NCBI GenBank assembly: GCA_964476445.1
Contig: CAYZAK010000020.1
Span: 1-30,677, forward strand
DNA from: CAYZAK01 sp964476445
Lineage (GTDB): Bacteria; CG03; SLGR01; JAGXOG01
Direction of reading: 5' to 3'
DNA: 30,677 nucleotides
Part shown: positions 1-8,672 of the stretch, one piece after another
Position numbering within the stretch: the stretch's first letter is position 1
Layout of the letters: every line of letters begins with the position of its first letter
The notes under the pieces: generated by a model
What the model saw: only the letters and a program-made list of their open reading frames with translations
What the model was told of the DNA's origin: nothing
The model's database searches: none
Translations under genes and position numbers: made by a program

Positions 1-171
1 ATTATTGCTCTTTGATAATCTGTTTTTTTTACTTGACATATTATAGGATGTCTTTTAGTAACATCTTTTTTTATTGTAAATTAAAACAAACAATCATTCA
101 AGCTATTTTAAGTTTACATCTCAATTATTTTTCTAGTTGAAGAAAACCCTATATTGTATTAGTATAGTATT

Positions 172-182
172 GATACGGTATC
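172..182. promoter_or_regulatory. perfect 11-bp palindrome upstream of the MEDS gene
   Basis: GATAC-G-GTATC is a perfect dyad ending 10 bases before the ATG at 193. A weak promoter-like pair lies just upstream (TTGAAG at 137-142, 17 bases, TAGTAT at 160-165). The dyad would sit at or just after the transcription start, where a repressor could bind. The promoter and operator role are inferred; only the palindrome is seen. Confidence 0.3.
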
Positions 183-192
183 TATATTAAAA

Positions 193-747
193 ATGGCTTT
201 TTTTAACTATACACCAAGTTTTTTAGAATCACAAAAAAATAACCATATAGGGTTATTTTACGATTCTAATGATGAAAAAAATAATATCAGCGCTAATTTC
301 ATTGAAAAGGGTCTAGAAAAAAATAAAAAATGTATTTACATTACTTCCGGCAAAAATATAAAAAAAATCAGTTCTGCCCTCTATAAAAACAGATGCCGCC
401 CTCAAAAGTTTCAGGATAAAAACCAGTTGGAATTTAACCGGGCCAGGGATACCTACCTACAAAATGGAACTTTCCAGATTGCGAATATGATAAAGATCAT
501 TACAGATTCTCTGAACAGGGCCAAAAAAGAAGGTTTCAGCGGATTAAGGGGGCTTGCCGAAATGAACTGGATTCTTGAAAAAAATATTTCTCTGTCAAAG
601 ATTAAAAAATACGAAACCAGGTTAAATAAAATCCTAAAAGATAAGGATATCACTTTACTCTGTCAATATAAATTTAAAAAATTTCCACCCCAATTTATAA
701 AAAATATGGTATTAATTCATCCTTATGTGATTCATACCCGTATGTAG
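193..747 (+). CDS. stand-alone MEDS-domain sensory protein
   Basis: The 184-residue protein matches the MEDS domain (methanogen/methylotroph DcmR sensory domain) over nearly its whole length. Visible marks are an N-terminal HIGLFYDSNDEK block, the central GLRGLAEMNWIL segment (residues about 117-128) and the late LLCQYKFKKFPP and HPYVIHTRM blocks. MEDS domains are thought to sense small hydrocarbon or chlorinated compounds or to serve as signalling modules, usually joined to a kinase or DNA-binding domain. Here nothing is attached and no partner is adjacent. No transmembrane segment or signal peptide is visible, so it should be cytoplasmic. The start at 193 fits the family N-terminus but has no clear Shine-Dalgarno sequence. 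It converges with hflC. The ligand is unknown. Confidence 0.8.
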   Translation: MAFFNYTPSFLESQKNNHIGLFYDSNDEKNNISANFIEKGLEKNKKCIYITSGKNIKKISSALYKNRCRPQKFQDKNQLEFNRARDTYLQNGTFQIANMIKIITDSLNRAKKEGFSGLRGLAEMNWILEKNISLSKIKKYETRLNKILKDKDITLLCQYKFKKFPPQFIKNMVLIHPYVIHTRM

Positions 748-794
748 TTGCATTTTAAATTTTTCTATAAAGACTTTTTTTTCAACTTAGGAAG

Positions 795-1871
795 TTAACG
801 ATCGTCAGTAATAAATTGCAGTAACCTATTATCATCGGAAAGAATTAAAGTTAATTCTTCGTCAAAAGATTTATCGTAGGTTTCCAGGGAACGGTAAAAA
901 CGGTAAAAATCTTCATCTGTGGCATGAGCGCTCCCTACTATTTGGATCTCCTGAGCTCTGGCATTGCCCAGTATCCTACGTTTTTGCTCCTCTACCTCCC
1001 CTAAAATTTTTTGTTTTGTCTCTTCACCTTCAGCGCGGTGCCTGCTGGCAATACGCTGACGCTCGGCGATCATCCTCTCAAAGACTCTCTCCTGTACCGC
1101 TTTGGTATAGTTAAGTTCGGTAATCATTACATCAATTAACCGTATACCAAACCTTTCGCTCAGGGTCTTACCTGCATTTTTTTGGATTTGTTCTATAACC
1201 TGCATACGGCCGTAACGCAATTCCTCAATATCTATTAAATCCTCATCAATAACTTCTTCGTCTTCTTCTATTTCCATCAATTCTCTGACATTGGCCTCAA
1301 GAGTTAAATTTTTATTACGCACCGTCTCTATTAAAAGGCTAACCGTAACCATATCTTCAATTTCCCTCATTAGCACTTCGTCCAGCCGGCGCTGACCATG
1401 ACGTTCAGTAGTCCCCACCGATTCATAAAATCTCACCGGATCAAGTATCTTCCACCTCGAGGCACTGTCTATTAAGAGTGTTCTGAGATCTTTTGTAGCC
1501 ATTTCATTTCGCTGGCCATCCCAGTCTAAAATACGGCTTTCAAATATATGGATTTCTTCAATAGGACTGGGTAATTTAAAATATAATCCCGCTCCCACAC
1601 TTAATTTTATTTCCGGTCGGGCCTCTTCATAGCGTTCTCTCATAAATTCTATCTGATCAATCTCTATAAAGTGTTTTGGTTCTTCGCTTTCGGGGGTATC
1701 CGGAGCCTGATAAAAACCGGTCACTATAGCATGCTTAACTTCACCAAAACGGGTAATAACAGCGCTGTGGGTTTCAGGTACGATAACCACCACCCCGAAC
1801 ATCACTGAAAGAATTGCTAAACCGAAAACAACAAGGATAAATCCTAAAAAAAGTTTAGTTAACTTACTCAT
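795..1871 (-). CDS. hflC: HflC, SPFH/band 7 membrane-protease modulator
   Basis: This is a 358-residue SPFH protein with one N-terminal membrane segment (residues about 8-30) followed by a band 7 domain with the ETHSAVITRFGEVKHAI start typical of HflC. A helical tail rich in RQRIASRHRAEGEETKQKI-type repeats is the usual coiled coil. HflC pairs with HflK to form a large periplasm-facing cage that surrounds the FtsH protease and controls its access to membrane substrates; no ftsH is in this window. The ATG at 1871 is preferred over a TTG at 1877 because AGGGGA precedes it by 8 bases. It overlaps the hflK stop by 8 bases, indicating translational coupling. A strongly acidic stretch (EIEEDEEVIDEDLIDIEEL, mid-protein) looks like an insertion in the band 7 region. 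Confidence 0.9.
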   Translation of the reverse strand: MSKLTKLFLGFILVVFGLAILSVMFGVVVIVPETHSAVITRFGEVKHAIVTGFYQAPDTPESEEPKHFIEIDQIEFMRERYEEARPEIKLSVGAGLYFKLPSPIEEIHIFESRILDWDGQRNEMATKDLRTLLIDSASRWKILDPVRFYESVGTTERHGQRRLDEVLMREIEDMVTVSLLIETVRNKNLTLEANVRELMEIEEDEEVIDEDLIDIEELRYGRMQVIEQIQKNAGKTLSERFGIRLIDVMITELNYTKAVQERVFERMIAERQRIASRHRAEGEETKQKILGEVEEQKRRILGNARAQEIQIVGSAHATDEDFYRFYRSLETYDKSFDEELTLILSDDNRLLQFITDDR

Positions 1872-2829
1872 TTGCAAGTCCCCTGCTTTTTTCTAAATCC
1901 AGTAGAGGAAGAACCGATTTAACTTTATTATCAACTACATAAATGCGATTTGCCCGGGTCAAAACTTCTTCCATCTGTTCTAAAAACATTCTTGACCGGG
2001 TAACCCGGGGAAATTGCTGGTATTCCTGAAGAACATCCCTAAAACGGTTTGCGTCTCCACGGGCCTCAGCAATAATTCGTTCAGCCGCTCCACGAGCTTC
2101 GGGAATCACCTGTTCCTGAACTGCTTCTGCTTCCAATCTCAACCGGTCTCTATCCTGCCGGGCGCTGTCAACTTCTTTAAATGCCGGGGCCACAGGTTCG
2201 GGGGGGTCGGTCTGCTGAATAAGTAAATCGTCTATTACAATTCCAGAATTGTACTTGTCCATTATTTCCTGAAGCTCCCGCTGAACCTCCCGGGCAATCT
2301 CCACCCGGGCCACTGTGATTACATCGGTGGCGGCATAATCCCCCACTATCCTTCGGACGGCTTCCTCGCTGGCGTCTCTTATCAGCCGCTCTTCATTTCT
2401 GACATTAAAAACATAATTACGGGGTTCGGCTCTACGGTACTGAACCACCCATTCCACTCTTGCCACTCCCAGATCACCGGTGAGCATGAAAGCTTCCTGT
2501 TCAAAACCCCTCCGCTGCCTTTCAGAACGTACATCGGCCTGGCTTGTTCTAAAACCGAATTCTTTTTCAAAAACTTGAAGAGTGTTTACAATATAAACCT
2601 GCTCTACTGGGGCGGGCAATTTAATTTGAAGACCGGGACCCACCATCCGGTGATACGCTCCAAACCGGGTAACTACCCCCTGTTCATTTCGGTCAACGGT
2701 ATATAACATGGAGTTCAGTATTAAAAGTCCCAGAAAAACAAGAACCAGTATTACCGCGCTAACCGGTTTGCCATTAAACCAGCGTTTTATTTTACCGGGC
2801 ATTTTTTCAATTATTATTTCTTCACTCAT
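1864..2829 (-). CDS. hflK: HflK, SPFH/band 7 membrane-protease modulator
   Basis: This is the 321-residue partner of HflC. It has a short cytoplasmic start, one membrane segment (about residues 24-44), then the SPFH domain beginning TVDRNEQGVVTRFGAYHRMVGPGLQIKLP, here split by my reading at residues 45-73. The conserved HflK feature IDDLLIQQTDPPEPVAPAF and the ARGDANRFRDVL helix follow. The glycine/proline-rich N-terminal tail found in proteobacterial HflK is absent, so the protein is shorter than E. coli HflK. It is the first gene of the hflK-hflC pair. The Shine-Dalgarno is weak. A terminator-like hairpin at 2843-2871 separates it from the antiporter gene upstream, so it may have its own promoter, which I could not locate. 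Confidence 0.9.
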   Translation of the reverse strand: MSEEIIIEKMPGKIKRWFNGKPVSAVILVLVFLGLLILNSMLYTVDRNEQGVVTRFGAYHRMVGPGLQIKLPAPVEQVYIVNTLQVFEKEFGFRTSQADVRSERQRRGFEQEAFMLTGDLGVARVEWVVQYRRAEPRNYVFNVRNEERLIRDASEEAVRRIVGDYAATDVITVARVEIAREVQRELQEIMDKYNSGIVIDDLLIQQTDPPEPVAPAFKEVDSARQDRDRLRLEAEAVQEQVIPEARGAAERIIAEARGDANRFRDVLQEYQQFPRVTRSRMFLEQMEEVLTRANRIYVVDNKVKSVLPLLDLEKSRGLANE

Positions 2830-2842
2830 AGATAAAACTTAA

Positions 2843-2871
2843 CAAAAAAAAATCATAATTGCAACAATTAT
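2843..2871 (-). terminator. Rho-independent terminator of the antiporter gene
   Basis: Read on the minus strand, a perfect 7-bp stem (ATAATTG / CAATTAT) with a 3-base loop is followed after two bases by nine T residues. It begins 12 bases beyond the antiporter stop codon. The stem is AT-rich, so termination may be incomplete. Confidence 0.55.
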
Positions 2872-2883
2872 TACTTATACAAA

Positions 2884-5400
2884 CTACCCATTGTTATTTT
2901 CTTCTTTTTCAGTAGACAATATATCTATAATTCCACCTACCGATTTCGACTGTATTATTTTCTTTACCACATTTTCCTGGGTATGATGAATTGGACCTAC
3001 AAGTTCGGCCAGGGCCTTCAAATGGACTTCCGGGGACGCCTCTTTGGAACTTAACAGCAGAAACAGCACCTTTACCTTCCGGGTCGTATGGGGAATATCC
3101 CACCCGGTTTTATTCACCCCTAAAAATGCCGTTGAAGATTCTATATGGGGAATATGTGCATGCAAAAGAACCGCCCCAGGCAAGAGTTCCATAGGTTCGG
3201 TATCCGACATCTCTTTTAAAGAGACAGAAATCTCTTTTTTTAACTCTTCTTCTGAGGGAAACGTAGGATTAAGAAGTTTAAGTATGGCATTTTTTATATC
3301 AGTGTTTTCAAGGTTAAGCCTAATATGTTCCGGGGGGAGTAAAGAGATGCATGAATTTGCCTTAATATTTTCTGTTTTATTATTCGCTTTCCAGGGTAAT
3401 TCCGGGGGATAAACCGCCGTAAAATTCATATCATCAAACCGCTCGCTTAAAAACCTGGGTAATTTACTGAGATTGGGTCTCCAGGCCAGACGCCCTTTGC
3501 GGACCATAAAAAGTATGAGAAGATCATCCTGATGAGAAATCACATCACTGTCTAGCCATGGTATAAGATCCTCCCACTTATCAATTATCTCTTTATTTTC
3601 ATTAAGTTTAGGAGGATTTTTACTGATTATATCATGAACTCTCTCCACTGTATCTGATACAGAAACAGTAAGAAGAGAGGCGCCCAGCTGGTGAGTGAGC
3701 GTTTTAATAGACCGGACAGCTGTTTCAAAACCCGGCTGATTTTCAATTAACGGAGGTATAGCCACTACCACACGTTTTATGGTATTAAATGGTTCCAAGC
3801 AACGGCTTATAATTATCATCTGAGAATTATTTTCCACTATGGGATCTAGAACAGGTCCGAACGTACGGGAGCGAGCTTTGACATGCCCTTTCCACCCCAT
3901 AACCACAGTTGATATACGGTGATCGGTCAGGGCTCTTTGAATCCCGGTAGTAATGGAGGTAGAAGCCCGGGTAATAGGAACTACGGGGATATCACCGGAC
4001 ACTGATTTTACCACCGCCTTACCCAATAATTTTTCAGCCTTAGCCAGACGTTCATTGGTGTTTTCGCCCGTTTCCACCACCGTCACCGGATACAGGGATT
4101 CAGAAGAGTTCTTACGTCTGATTAATATCGCCAGCTCTATAAGTTTCTCAGCGGTATCCGGAGACCCCAGAGGAACCATTATTCTATGAGGATTATCAGA
4201 GGCGCTGTACGGTTTTTCTTCTTCACTAAGCGCGACCCTCCGGGCAAATCGATCGGTAATCCACGAACCGGCCAAACTGGTAACCAGAATCATAATTATC
4301 GTACCGGTAAGTACGGGCTCGGAAAATATTCCGATTTCGTATCCGACCAGAACCGCTGCCAGAGTGGCCGCGGCCTGATTTACACTTAACCCGTAAATTA
4401 ACATTCCCTCATCCCGGGTATAAGAAAATATCCGGCGAGTAAAATCAGCGGCCAGGTATTTGGTTACAATACCGGCGAGAACCATAGATACGGCTACTGT
4501 AATTGTCTGTTTATCAGCAAAAAGTAGCCCTATATTTACAAGCATCCCCACCGAAATCATGAAAAAAGGGATAAAAAGAGAATGTCCAACAAACTGTATA
4601 CGGTTCATCAGGGTACTGTTTTCGGGAATTAGACTATTTAAGGTAAGTCCGGCTAAAAACGCCCCTATAATGGGTTCCAAACCTGCAACGTGGGCCATAT
4701 ACGAACATAAAAACACTCCGCTAAAAACCCCGGTAAAGGCTACTATACCTTCCGAAGCGATATTCCGAAAAAACCAGTGGCCTATTTTCGGTAAAAGGTA
4801 AACCACTGCTCCTACATATATAACCATATAGGTTATTAACCGGGTCCAGAACATTATACCCGGTTCCCCCTGGTGAAGACCGGTAATAATGGCTAAAATT
4901 AAAAGAGCCGCGGTGTCCGTAATTAAGGTCCCTCCCACAGTTGTAGTAACTGCCTGGTGCCGGCCCAGTCCTAAACGGCTGGCTATGGGATAGGTGATCA
5001 AAGTATGTGAGGAGAACATGGTAGATAGAAGGATGGCCGCAGGCCAGGTAAAACCAAGCAAATACCGGCCCATCAAGGTGCCTAAAACAAGGGGAATCCC
5101 AAAAGTAAGTCCTCCAAAAACACCACTGTGATGTTTATGTTTCATAAACTGTATCAAATCCAGTTCCAGCCCGGCCAAAAACATAATATAGAGCAATCCT
5201 ATTGTGCCAAACATCTCAACTTCCGGACCCCGTTCAAGGACGTTAAGCCCATGAGGCCCAAAAATAATTCCAGCTACAATAAGACCTATTATGCCAGGTA
5301 AATTTACCTTTTCAGCAACCAGCGGGGCTACCAGCGCCGTGGTCAACAAAAAGGCAAATATCATTACCGGATCTGTAAATGGCAGTAAGGTTTCGAACAT
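2884..5400 (-). CDS. CPA2 Na+(K+)/H+ antiporter fused to USP-like and PTS EIIA-like domains
   Basis: The first ~390 residues form a monovalent cation:proton antiporter-2 domain with about 12 membrane segments, opening TDPVMIFAFLLTTALVAPL and containing FLAGLELDL and GAFLAGLTLNSL, typical of the family. Residues about 405-545 resemble universal stress protein folds (HRIMVPLGSPDTAEKLIEL; STVVMGWKGH), possibly followed by a second divergent copy. The last ~130 residues resemble a PTS EIIA type-2 (PtsN-like) domain with an AHIPH motif whose final histidine (about residue 752) matches the phospho-acceptor. The protein would exchange Na+ or K+ for H+ across the inner membrane, with the tail sensing nucleotide or phosphorylation state. 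An ATG at 5436 is possible, but the extra 12 residues are polar and unlike the family; 5400 fits better. It lies downstream of the Mrp operon with a 114-150 base gap. Confidence 0.85.
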   Translation of the reverse strand: MFETLLPFTDPVMIFAFLLTTALVAPLVAEKVNLPGIIGLIVAGIIFGPHGLNVLERGPEVEMFGTIGLLYIMFLAGLELDLIQFMKHKHHSGVFGGLTFGIPLVLGTLMGRYLLGFTWPAAILLSTMFSSHTLITYPIASRLGLGRHQAVTTTVGGTLITDTAALLILAIITGLHQGEPGIMFWTRLITYMVIYVGAVVYLLPKIGHWFFRNIASEGIVAFTGVFSGVFLCSYMAHVAGLEPIIGAFLAGLTLNSLIPENSTLMNRIQFVGHSLFIPFFMISVGMLVNIGLLFADKQTITVAVSMVLAGIVTKYLAADFTRRIFSYTRDEGMLIYGLSVNQAAATLAAVLVGYEIGIFSEPVLTGTIIMILVTSLAGSWITDRFARRVALSEEEKPYSASDNPHRIMVPLGSPDTAEKLIELAILIRRKNSSESLYPVTVVETGENTNERLAKAEKLLGKAVVKSVSGDIPVVPITRASTSITTGIQRALTDHRISTVVMGWKGHVKARSRTFGPVLDPIVENNSQMIIISRCLEPFNTIKRVVVAIPPLIENQPGFETAVRSIKTLTHQLGASLLTVSVSDTVERVHDIISKNPPKLNENKEIIDKWEDLIPWLDSDVISHQDDLLILFMVRKGRLAWRPNLSKLPRFLSERFDDMNFTAVYPPELPWKANNKTENIKANSCISLLPPEHIRLNLENTDIKNAILKLLNPTFPSEEELKKEISVSLKEMSDTEPMELLPGAVLLHAHIPHIESSTAFLGVNKTGWDIPHTTRKVKVLFLLLSSKEASPEVHLKALAELVGPIHHTQENVVKKIIQSKSVGGIIDILSTEKEENNNG

Positions 5401-5550
5401 ATTTAGCTTATATTTATTTCCATTACAAGCATACAAATATTTATACTAATAATCAAAATTAATAAAAGGTGGTATACCGGTTAAAAAAATAAAAATATAT
5501 TATTTCTGTATATTACTTGCCTGCTAAACTGTTCACCTATTAAAAAAAAA

Positions 5551-6411
5551 TTAACCTTTTTCTTTGAAGTGATTCTCTTTTTGCTTACGGATTTTTTTTG
5601 CCCGTTTTAACAGTAATTCTCTCAATTCTTTTTTGCCGGGTGCGGACTTCCACTTTTCAAAAAACTCTGAGGTACGCACTACCTTGGCTATAACGGCAAG
5701 AGTACGAAGATAAAAATGCCACTGATCCTGAGTTCCGGATATTACAAAAACAGAGGTAACCTCTGGGAATTTTTCTGAGAAGAACACTCCGTTTTTTCCT
5801 CGTACAACGATAAGATCAAAAAGGCCCTCACCTTCTACAATAATATGGGGTATGGCAAAATCAGGCTTAAGAGCAGTCACCGCTTCCCGTTCTCTGTTAA
5901 TTAATTTTTCCTTAATTACTTCCGGTTTAAATCCCTGCACCCGGGCTAGTGATCGGGCGACCCGGTCAAATAGCTTTACACTGAAAATATGTTCCTGTAT
6001 ATCAATAATGGTGCAACTTTCTATTATATGCAACAGTCTATCTTTGTGGTACCGGTCTTCTTTTCTGGTAACATCCCATAACTCCGATTCTATTTCCCGA
6101 CCCAGAAGACCGTCGGCGGTAACTCTTTCAACTCTTATCCCCGAACTGTGTGCAGCCCGGGCAATTACATGGGCCGAAGCCGGGTTGGTTAAAAGCACAA
6201 ATATCAGACATAAAAAAGCTTTGGCTGCCAGCGGCCCGGGACCAGCATAGATAGCCGCCCCAATCAAAATACAGACAGTACCCACGGTAACGGCTTTGGT
6301 AGAAGTTTGAAGTCTGGTATATACGTCAGGCATACGAACCAGACCCAGACAGGCCAGTAAATCATAAAAAACCCCTAAAACCACAAACCCTAATCCTATA
6401 TATTCATTCAT
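5551..6411 (-). CDS. mnhG: MnhG-type antiporter subunit fused to a PTS EIIA-like domain
   Basis: Residues 1-90 are a normal MnhG/MrpG subunit of a multisubunit Na+/H+ antiporter: three membrane segments with LACLGLVRMPDVYTRLQ and LTNPASAHVIARAA. MnhG proteins are usually about 100-120 residues; this one has 286. After a linker, residues about 130-260 match a PTS EIIA type-2 domain: FDRVARSLARVQGF, then REREAVTALKPDFAIPH with the expected phospho-histidine at 189, then a HFYLRTLAVIAKVVR helix. The C-terminus is very basic. Phosphorylation by an HPr-like protein could control the antiporter; no EI or HPr gene is in the window. It overlaps mnhF by 8 bases and ends the operon. The neighbouring CPA2 antiporter carries a similar tail. 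Confidence 0.87.
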   Translation of the reverse strand: MNEYIGLGFVVLGVFYDLLACLGLVRMPDVYTRLQTSTKAVTVGTVCILIGAAIYAGPGPLAAKAFLCLIFVLLTNPASAHVIARAAHSSGIRVERVTADGLLGREIESELWDVTRKEDRYHKDRLLHIIESCTIIDIQEHIFSVKLFDRVARSLARVQGFKPEVIKEKLINREREAVTALKPDFAIPHIIVEGEGLFDLIVVRGKNGVFFSEKFPEVTSVFVISGTQDQWHFYLRTLAVIAKVVRTSEFFEKWKSAPGKKELRELLLKRAKKIRKQKENHFKEKG

Positions 6412-6670
6412 CCAACTCTTTTCCTTCCAGATATTTACCCAGCGCCATACTGCCTATAAAACTCAACAGAGCCCAAGCTATTGCTACACTCATATAAAAT
6501 TCTGCTCCGGTTAAAAGGCTTAAGATGGTACAGAATCCAACCAGAATTATTCCCATAATTTCTATTGCCACCGCCCTATCCGGAGCGGTAGGACCGGATA
6601 CAAGGCGATACAGACACAGAAAAACTCCTAAGACAAAAGAGATCAGCGTTATATATATAATAAATTCCAT
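6404..6670 (-). CDS. mnhF: MnhF, multisubunit Na+/H+ antiporter subunit F
   Basis: This 88-residue protein has three membrane segments and the MnhF signature RLVSGPTAPDRAVAIE (residues about 22-37), in which the Asp is highly conserved. MnhF is one of the small subunits required for assembly and cation export by Mrp complexes. Length is typical. The gene starts 2 bases after the mnhE stop and overlaps mnhG by 8 bases, so the three are translationally coupled. Confidence 0.92.
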   Translation of the reverse strand: MEFIIYITLISFVLGVFLCLYRLVSGPTAPDRAVAIEIMGIILVGFCTILSLLTGAEFYMSVAIAWALLSFIGSMALGKYLEGKELDE

Positions 6671-6672
6671 AA

Positions 6673-7200
6673 TTATTTTAACCTATTCTCTTCAAATATT
6701 TTTTGTAAAAAATATTCGAACTTACCGGCAATTAATCTGCCGGCTTCATTTTCATCAGTAGTACTCATCGCCAGCCAGTGAATATACAAAACTCCGTCTT
6801 CTGTCGCTTCCACGGTAAGGGTACCCGGGGTCAATGTTATACAGTTGGACAGAGCAACAATAGCAAAGCTATTTTTTAATTTTGTGCGGATTTTTACAAT
6901 TCCCGGTTTTATAGGCAAGGCCGGATGAACGACCAGATAAGCTACCTGTAAGTTCGCTTTAAGACAGTAGTAGATAAAAACCGGGATAAATAAGAAAAAG
7001 TAAAACCACCGGCTGGGATTCAGTAATTTTAACGGTTTTTTAGAAAAATTCCTGCCAAAAATCAGAGCCGCCGTCAACGATACAAAACCACCTGCACTCA
7101 TACCCTGTAGATCCACGCCGCCGTAAACTTCCCCAAAAGGCCATACCAGCAGACACCATACTAAAAAAGATAAAATAAAAACTACTAATTTAACTATCAC
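6673..7200 (-). CDS. mnhE: MnhE, multisubunit Na+/H+ antiporter subunit E
   Basis: This 175-residue protein has two to three N-terminal membrane segments, a FLFIPVFIYYCLKANLQVAYLV helix region and the conserved cytoplasmic block TLTPGTLTVEATEDGVLYIHWL, which is diagnostic of MnhE (usual length about 160-170). It is a structural subunit of the Mrp complex that takes part in Na+ transport. The start is a GTG within a GTGA overlap with the mnhD stop. Confidence 0.92.
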   Translation of the reverse strand: MIVKLVVFILSFLVWCLLVWPFGEVYGGVDLQGMSAGGFVSLTAALIFGRNFSKKPLKLLNPSRWFYFFLFIPVFIYYCLKANLQVAYLVVHPALPIKPGIVKIRTKLKNSFAIVALSNCITLTPGTLTVEATEDGVLYIHWLAMSTTDENEAGRLIAGKFEYFLQKIFEENRLK

Positions 7201-8672
7201 GGTGATTTCACCTCATCTTTGGTAAATTCACTGGTATTATTTACAATACTTCTGTAGGCCGGCTCCAGAGCCAGAGGTCTGAAAACCGGAAGAGCCAGTA
7301 AAGCTAATATCAAACTTATAACCGAAAGCCCGGTTATAGGTATTTTTATTAAAAGCGGTAATTTTATATATCTTCCGGATAGTTTAATTTCTTTCCTTTT
7401 AAAAATAAGAAAAACAGTAAATAGCGCTGTTAATACCGCTACAAATCCCACCCAATAATGCCCCCCCATAAAACAGGCCGCTATTATCATTATTTTACTT
7501 ATACCTCCCCCAAAAGGAGGAATCCCGGCCAGGGCCATTAACCCAAATGCTCGGCCGGGTACTTTTTCGGAATTATCCTGTCTATTTTGGTATTCTTCAG
7601 CAGCGGTACCCAAAAATAATAACGGTTTAAAAAATAGATGGTTTATTAAGTGAAATATCCCCCCCATAAGAGCTAAACCGGATGCGGATATATTTCCTCC
7701 CCGGGCAAATATAAGCCCCCCTAAGCCCACCCCCAAAAACACATATCCCATCTGGGAAATACTTAAATAAGAGATAAACCTTTTAAAATTTTCTTTTTTT
7801 TGGGCCAATACTGCGCCCCCAACCATAGATATAATTCCAATAAAACTTACTATCCATCCCAGATGTACATTTATACCGAAAACCGCAAACACTGTCCGGA
7901 ACATGGCGTACGCTCCAACAGTTCCGATAAACCCGCCACTGATCATTGCTCCTACGGGTGCCGAAGAGGAACTTAGTACATCCGGTTGCCAGATATGAAA
8001 GGGCATAATTGCAGCCTTAAACCCGAACCCGACCATCATTAAGCAAGCGGCCATAAAAAGTGCGGTTAAAGAAAGAGTAACCGGCTGGCCAGCTGCTATT
8101 TTTGTGCCTAAATGAGTTATATTAACAGTACCGAATATTCCGTAAATCATACCTATACCCAAAAGAGTAATAGAAGAAGCGACAGCGCCGAAAACCGCGT
8201 ATTTCATAGCAGCGGCCAGTTCCTTGGAATCACATCCAAATCCCACCAGAGCATAAGAAGCAATTGCCGTAAGTTCCACATATACAAAACGATTGAAAAT
8301 ATCCCCGGCCAGCAGAGTGCCGTTAATACCGGCAACCATCATACAAAAAAGGACATAAAAACTACGTTTGGAAGTATATTTTTTCATATATTCCAAAGAA
8401 AAAATAAGTATAAAAAAATTAAGTATTGATATATTTATTAACATCAACCAGCTGAAAGCATCAATACTCATAGCTATTCCCACCGGATAATTCCAGCCGC
8501 CTATCTCATAAATACCATTGTATCCGTAAAGTGCTAAGGCACCAAAAAATACTAATACCGAGGCCATTACTGCTATAAACTCAGCTATTTTTAATAATCT
8601 ATCTGGCAGTAAAGCTATAATAAACCCGGCGGCAAGAGGAGTAATAACCATTAAAGGAATAATATTATTCAC
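7197..8672 (-). CDS. mnhD: MnhD, proton-translocating antiporter subunit
   Basis: This 491-residue, roughly 14-helix protein belongs to the NuoL/M/N-MrpA/D proton-pumping family. The conserved glutamate sits in YVELTAIASYALVGFG, the helix-7 lysine in GFGFKAAIMPFHIWQPDV, and a further His/Lys site in HLINHLFFKPLLFLG. It should provide a proton (or cation) half-channel. It is the only large antiporter-type subunit in the operon, since the large MrpA N-terminal domain is missing. The start is GTG in a GTGA overlap with mnhC, and its stop overlaps mnhE in the same way. Confidence 0.93.
   Translation of the reverse strand: MNNIIPLMVITPLAAGFIIALLPDRLLKIAEFIAVMASVLVFFGALALYGYNGIYEIGGWNYPVGIAMSIDAFSWLMLINISILNFFILIFSLEYMKKYTSKRSFYVLFCMMVAGINGTLLAGDIFNRFVYVELTAIASYALVGFGCDSKELAAAMKYAVFGAVASSITLLGIGMIYGIFGTVNITHLGTKIAAGQPVTLSLTALFMAACLMMVGFGFKAAIMPFHIWQPDVLSSSSAPVGAMISGGFIGTVGAYAMFRTVFAVFGINVHLGWIVSFIGIISMVGGAVLAQKKENFKRFISYLSISQMGYVFLGVGLGGLIFARGGNISASGLALMGGIFHLINHLFFKPLLFLGTAAEEYQNRQDNSEKVPGRAFGLMALAGIPPFGGGISKIMIIAACFMGGHYWVGFVAVLTALFTVFLIFKRKEIKLSGRYIKLPLLIKIPITGLSVISLILALLALPVFRPLALEPAYRSIVNNTSEFTKDEVKSP

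Noticed and set aside
34..39. TTGACA as a -35 for the MEDS gene
   Set aside because: No -10 element at 16-18 bases downstream, and it lies about 155 bases before the ATG.
2014..2226. 70-codon plus-strand frame inside hflK
   Set aside because: It is the antisense shadow of a clear gene; no ribosome site or family match. The same applies to the other antisense frames inside the antiporter, Mrp, tamB and nucleotidase genes.
5471..5484. GGTATACC dyad between mnhG and the CPA2 antiporter
   Set aside because: Eight-base palindromes are frequent by chance, and no promoter elements flank it at proper spacing.
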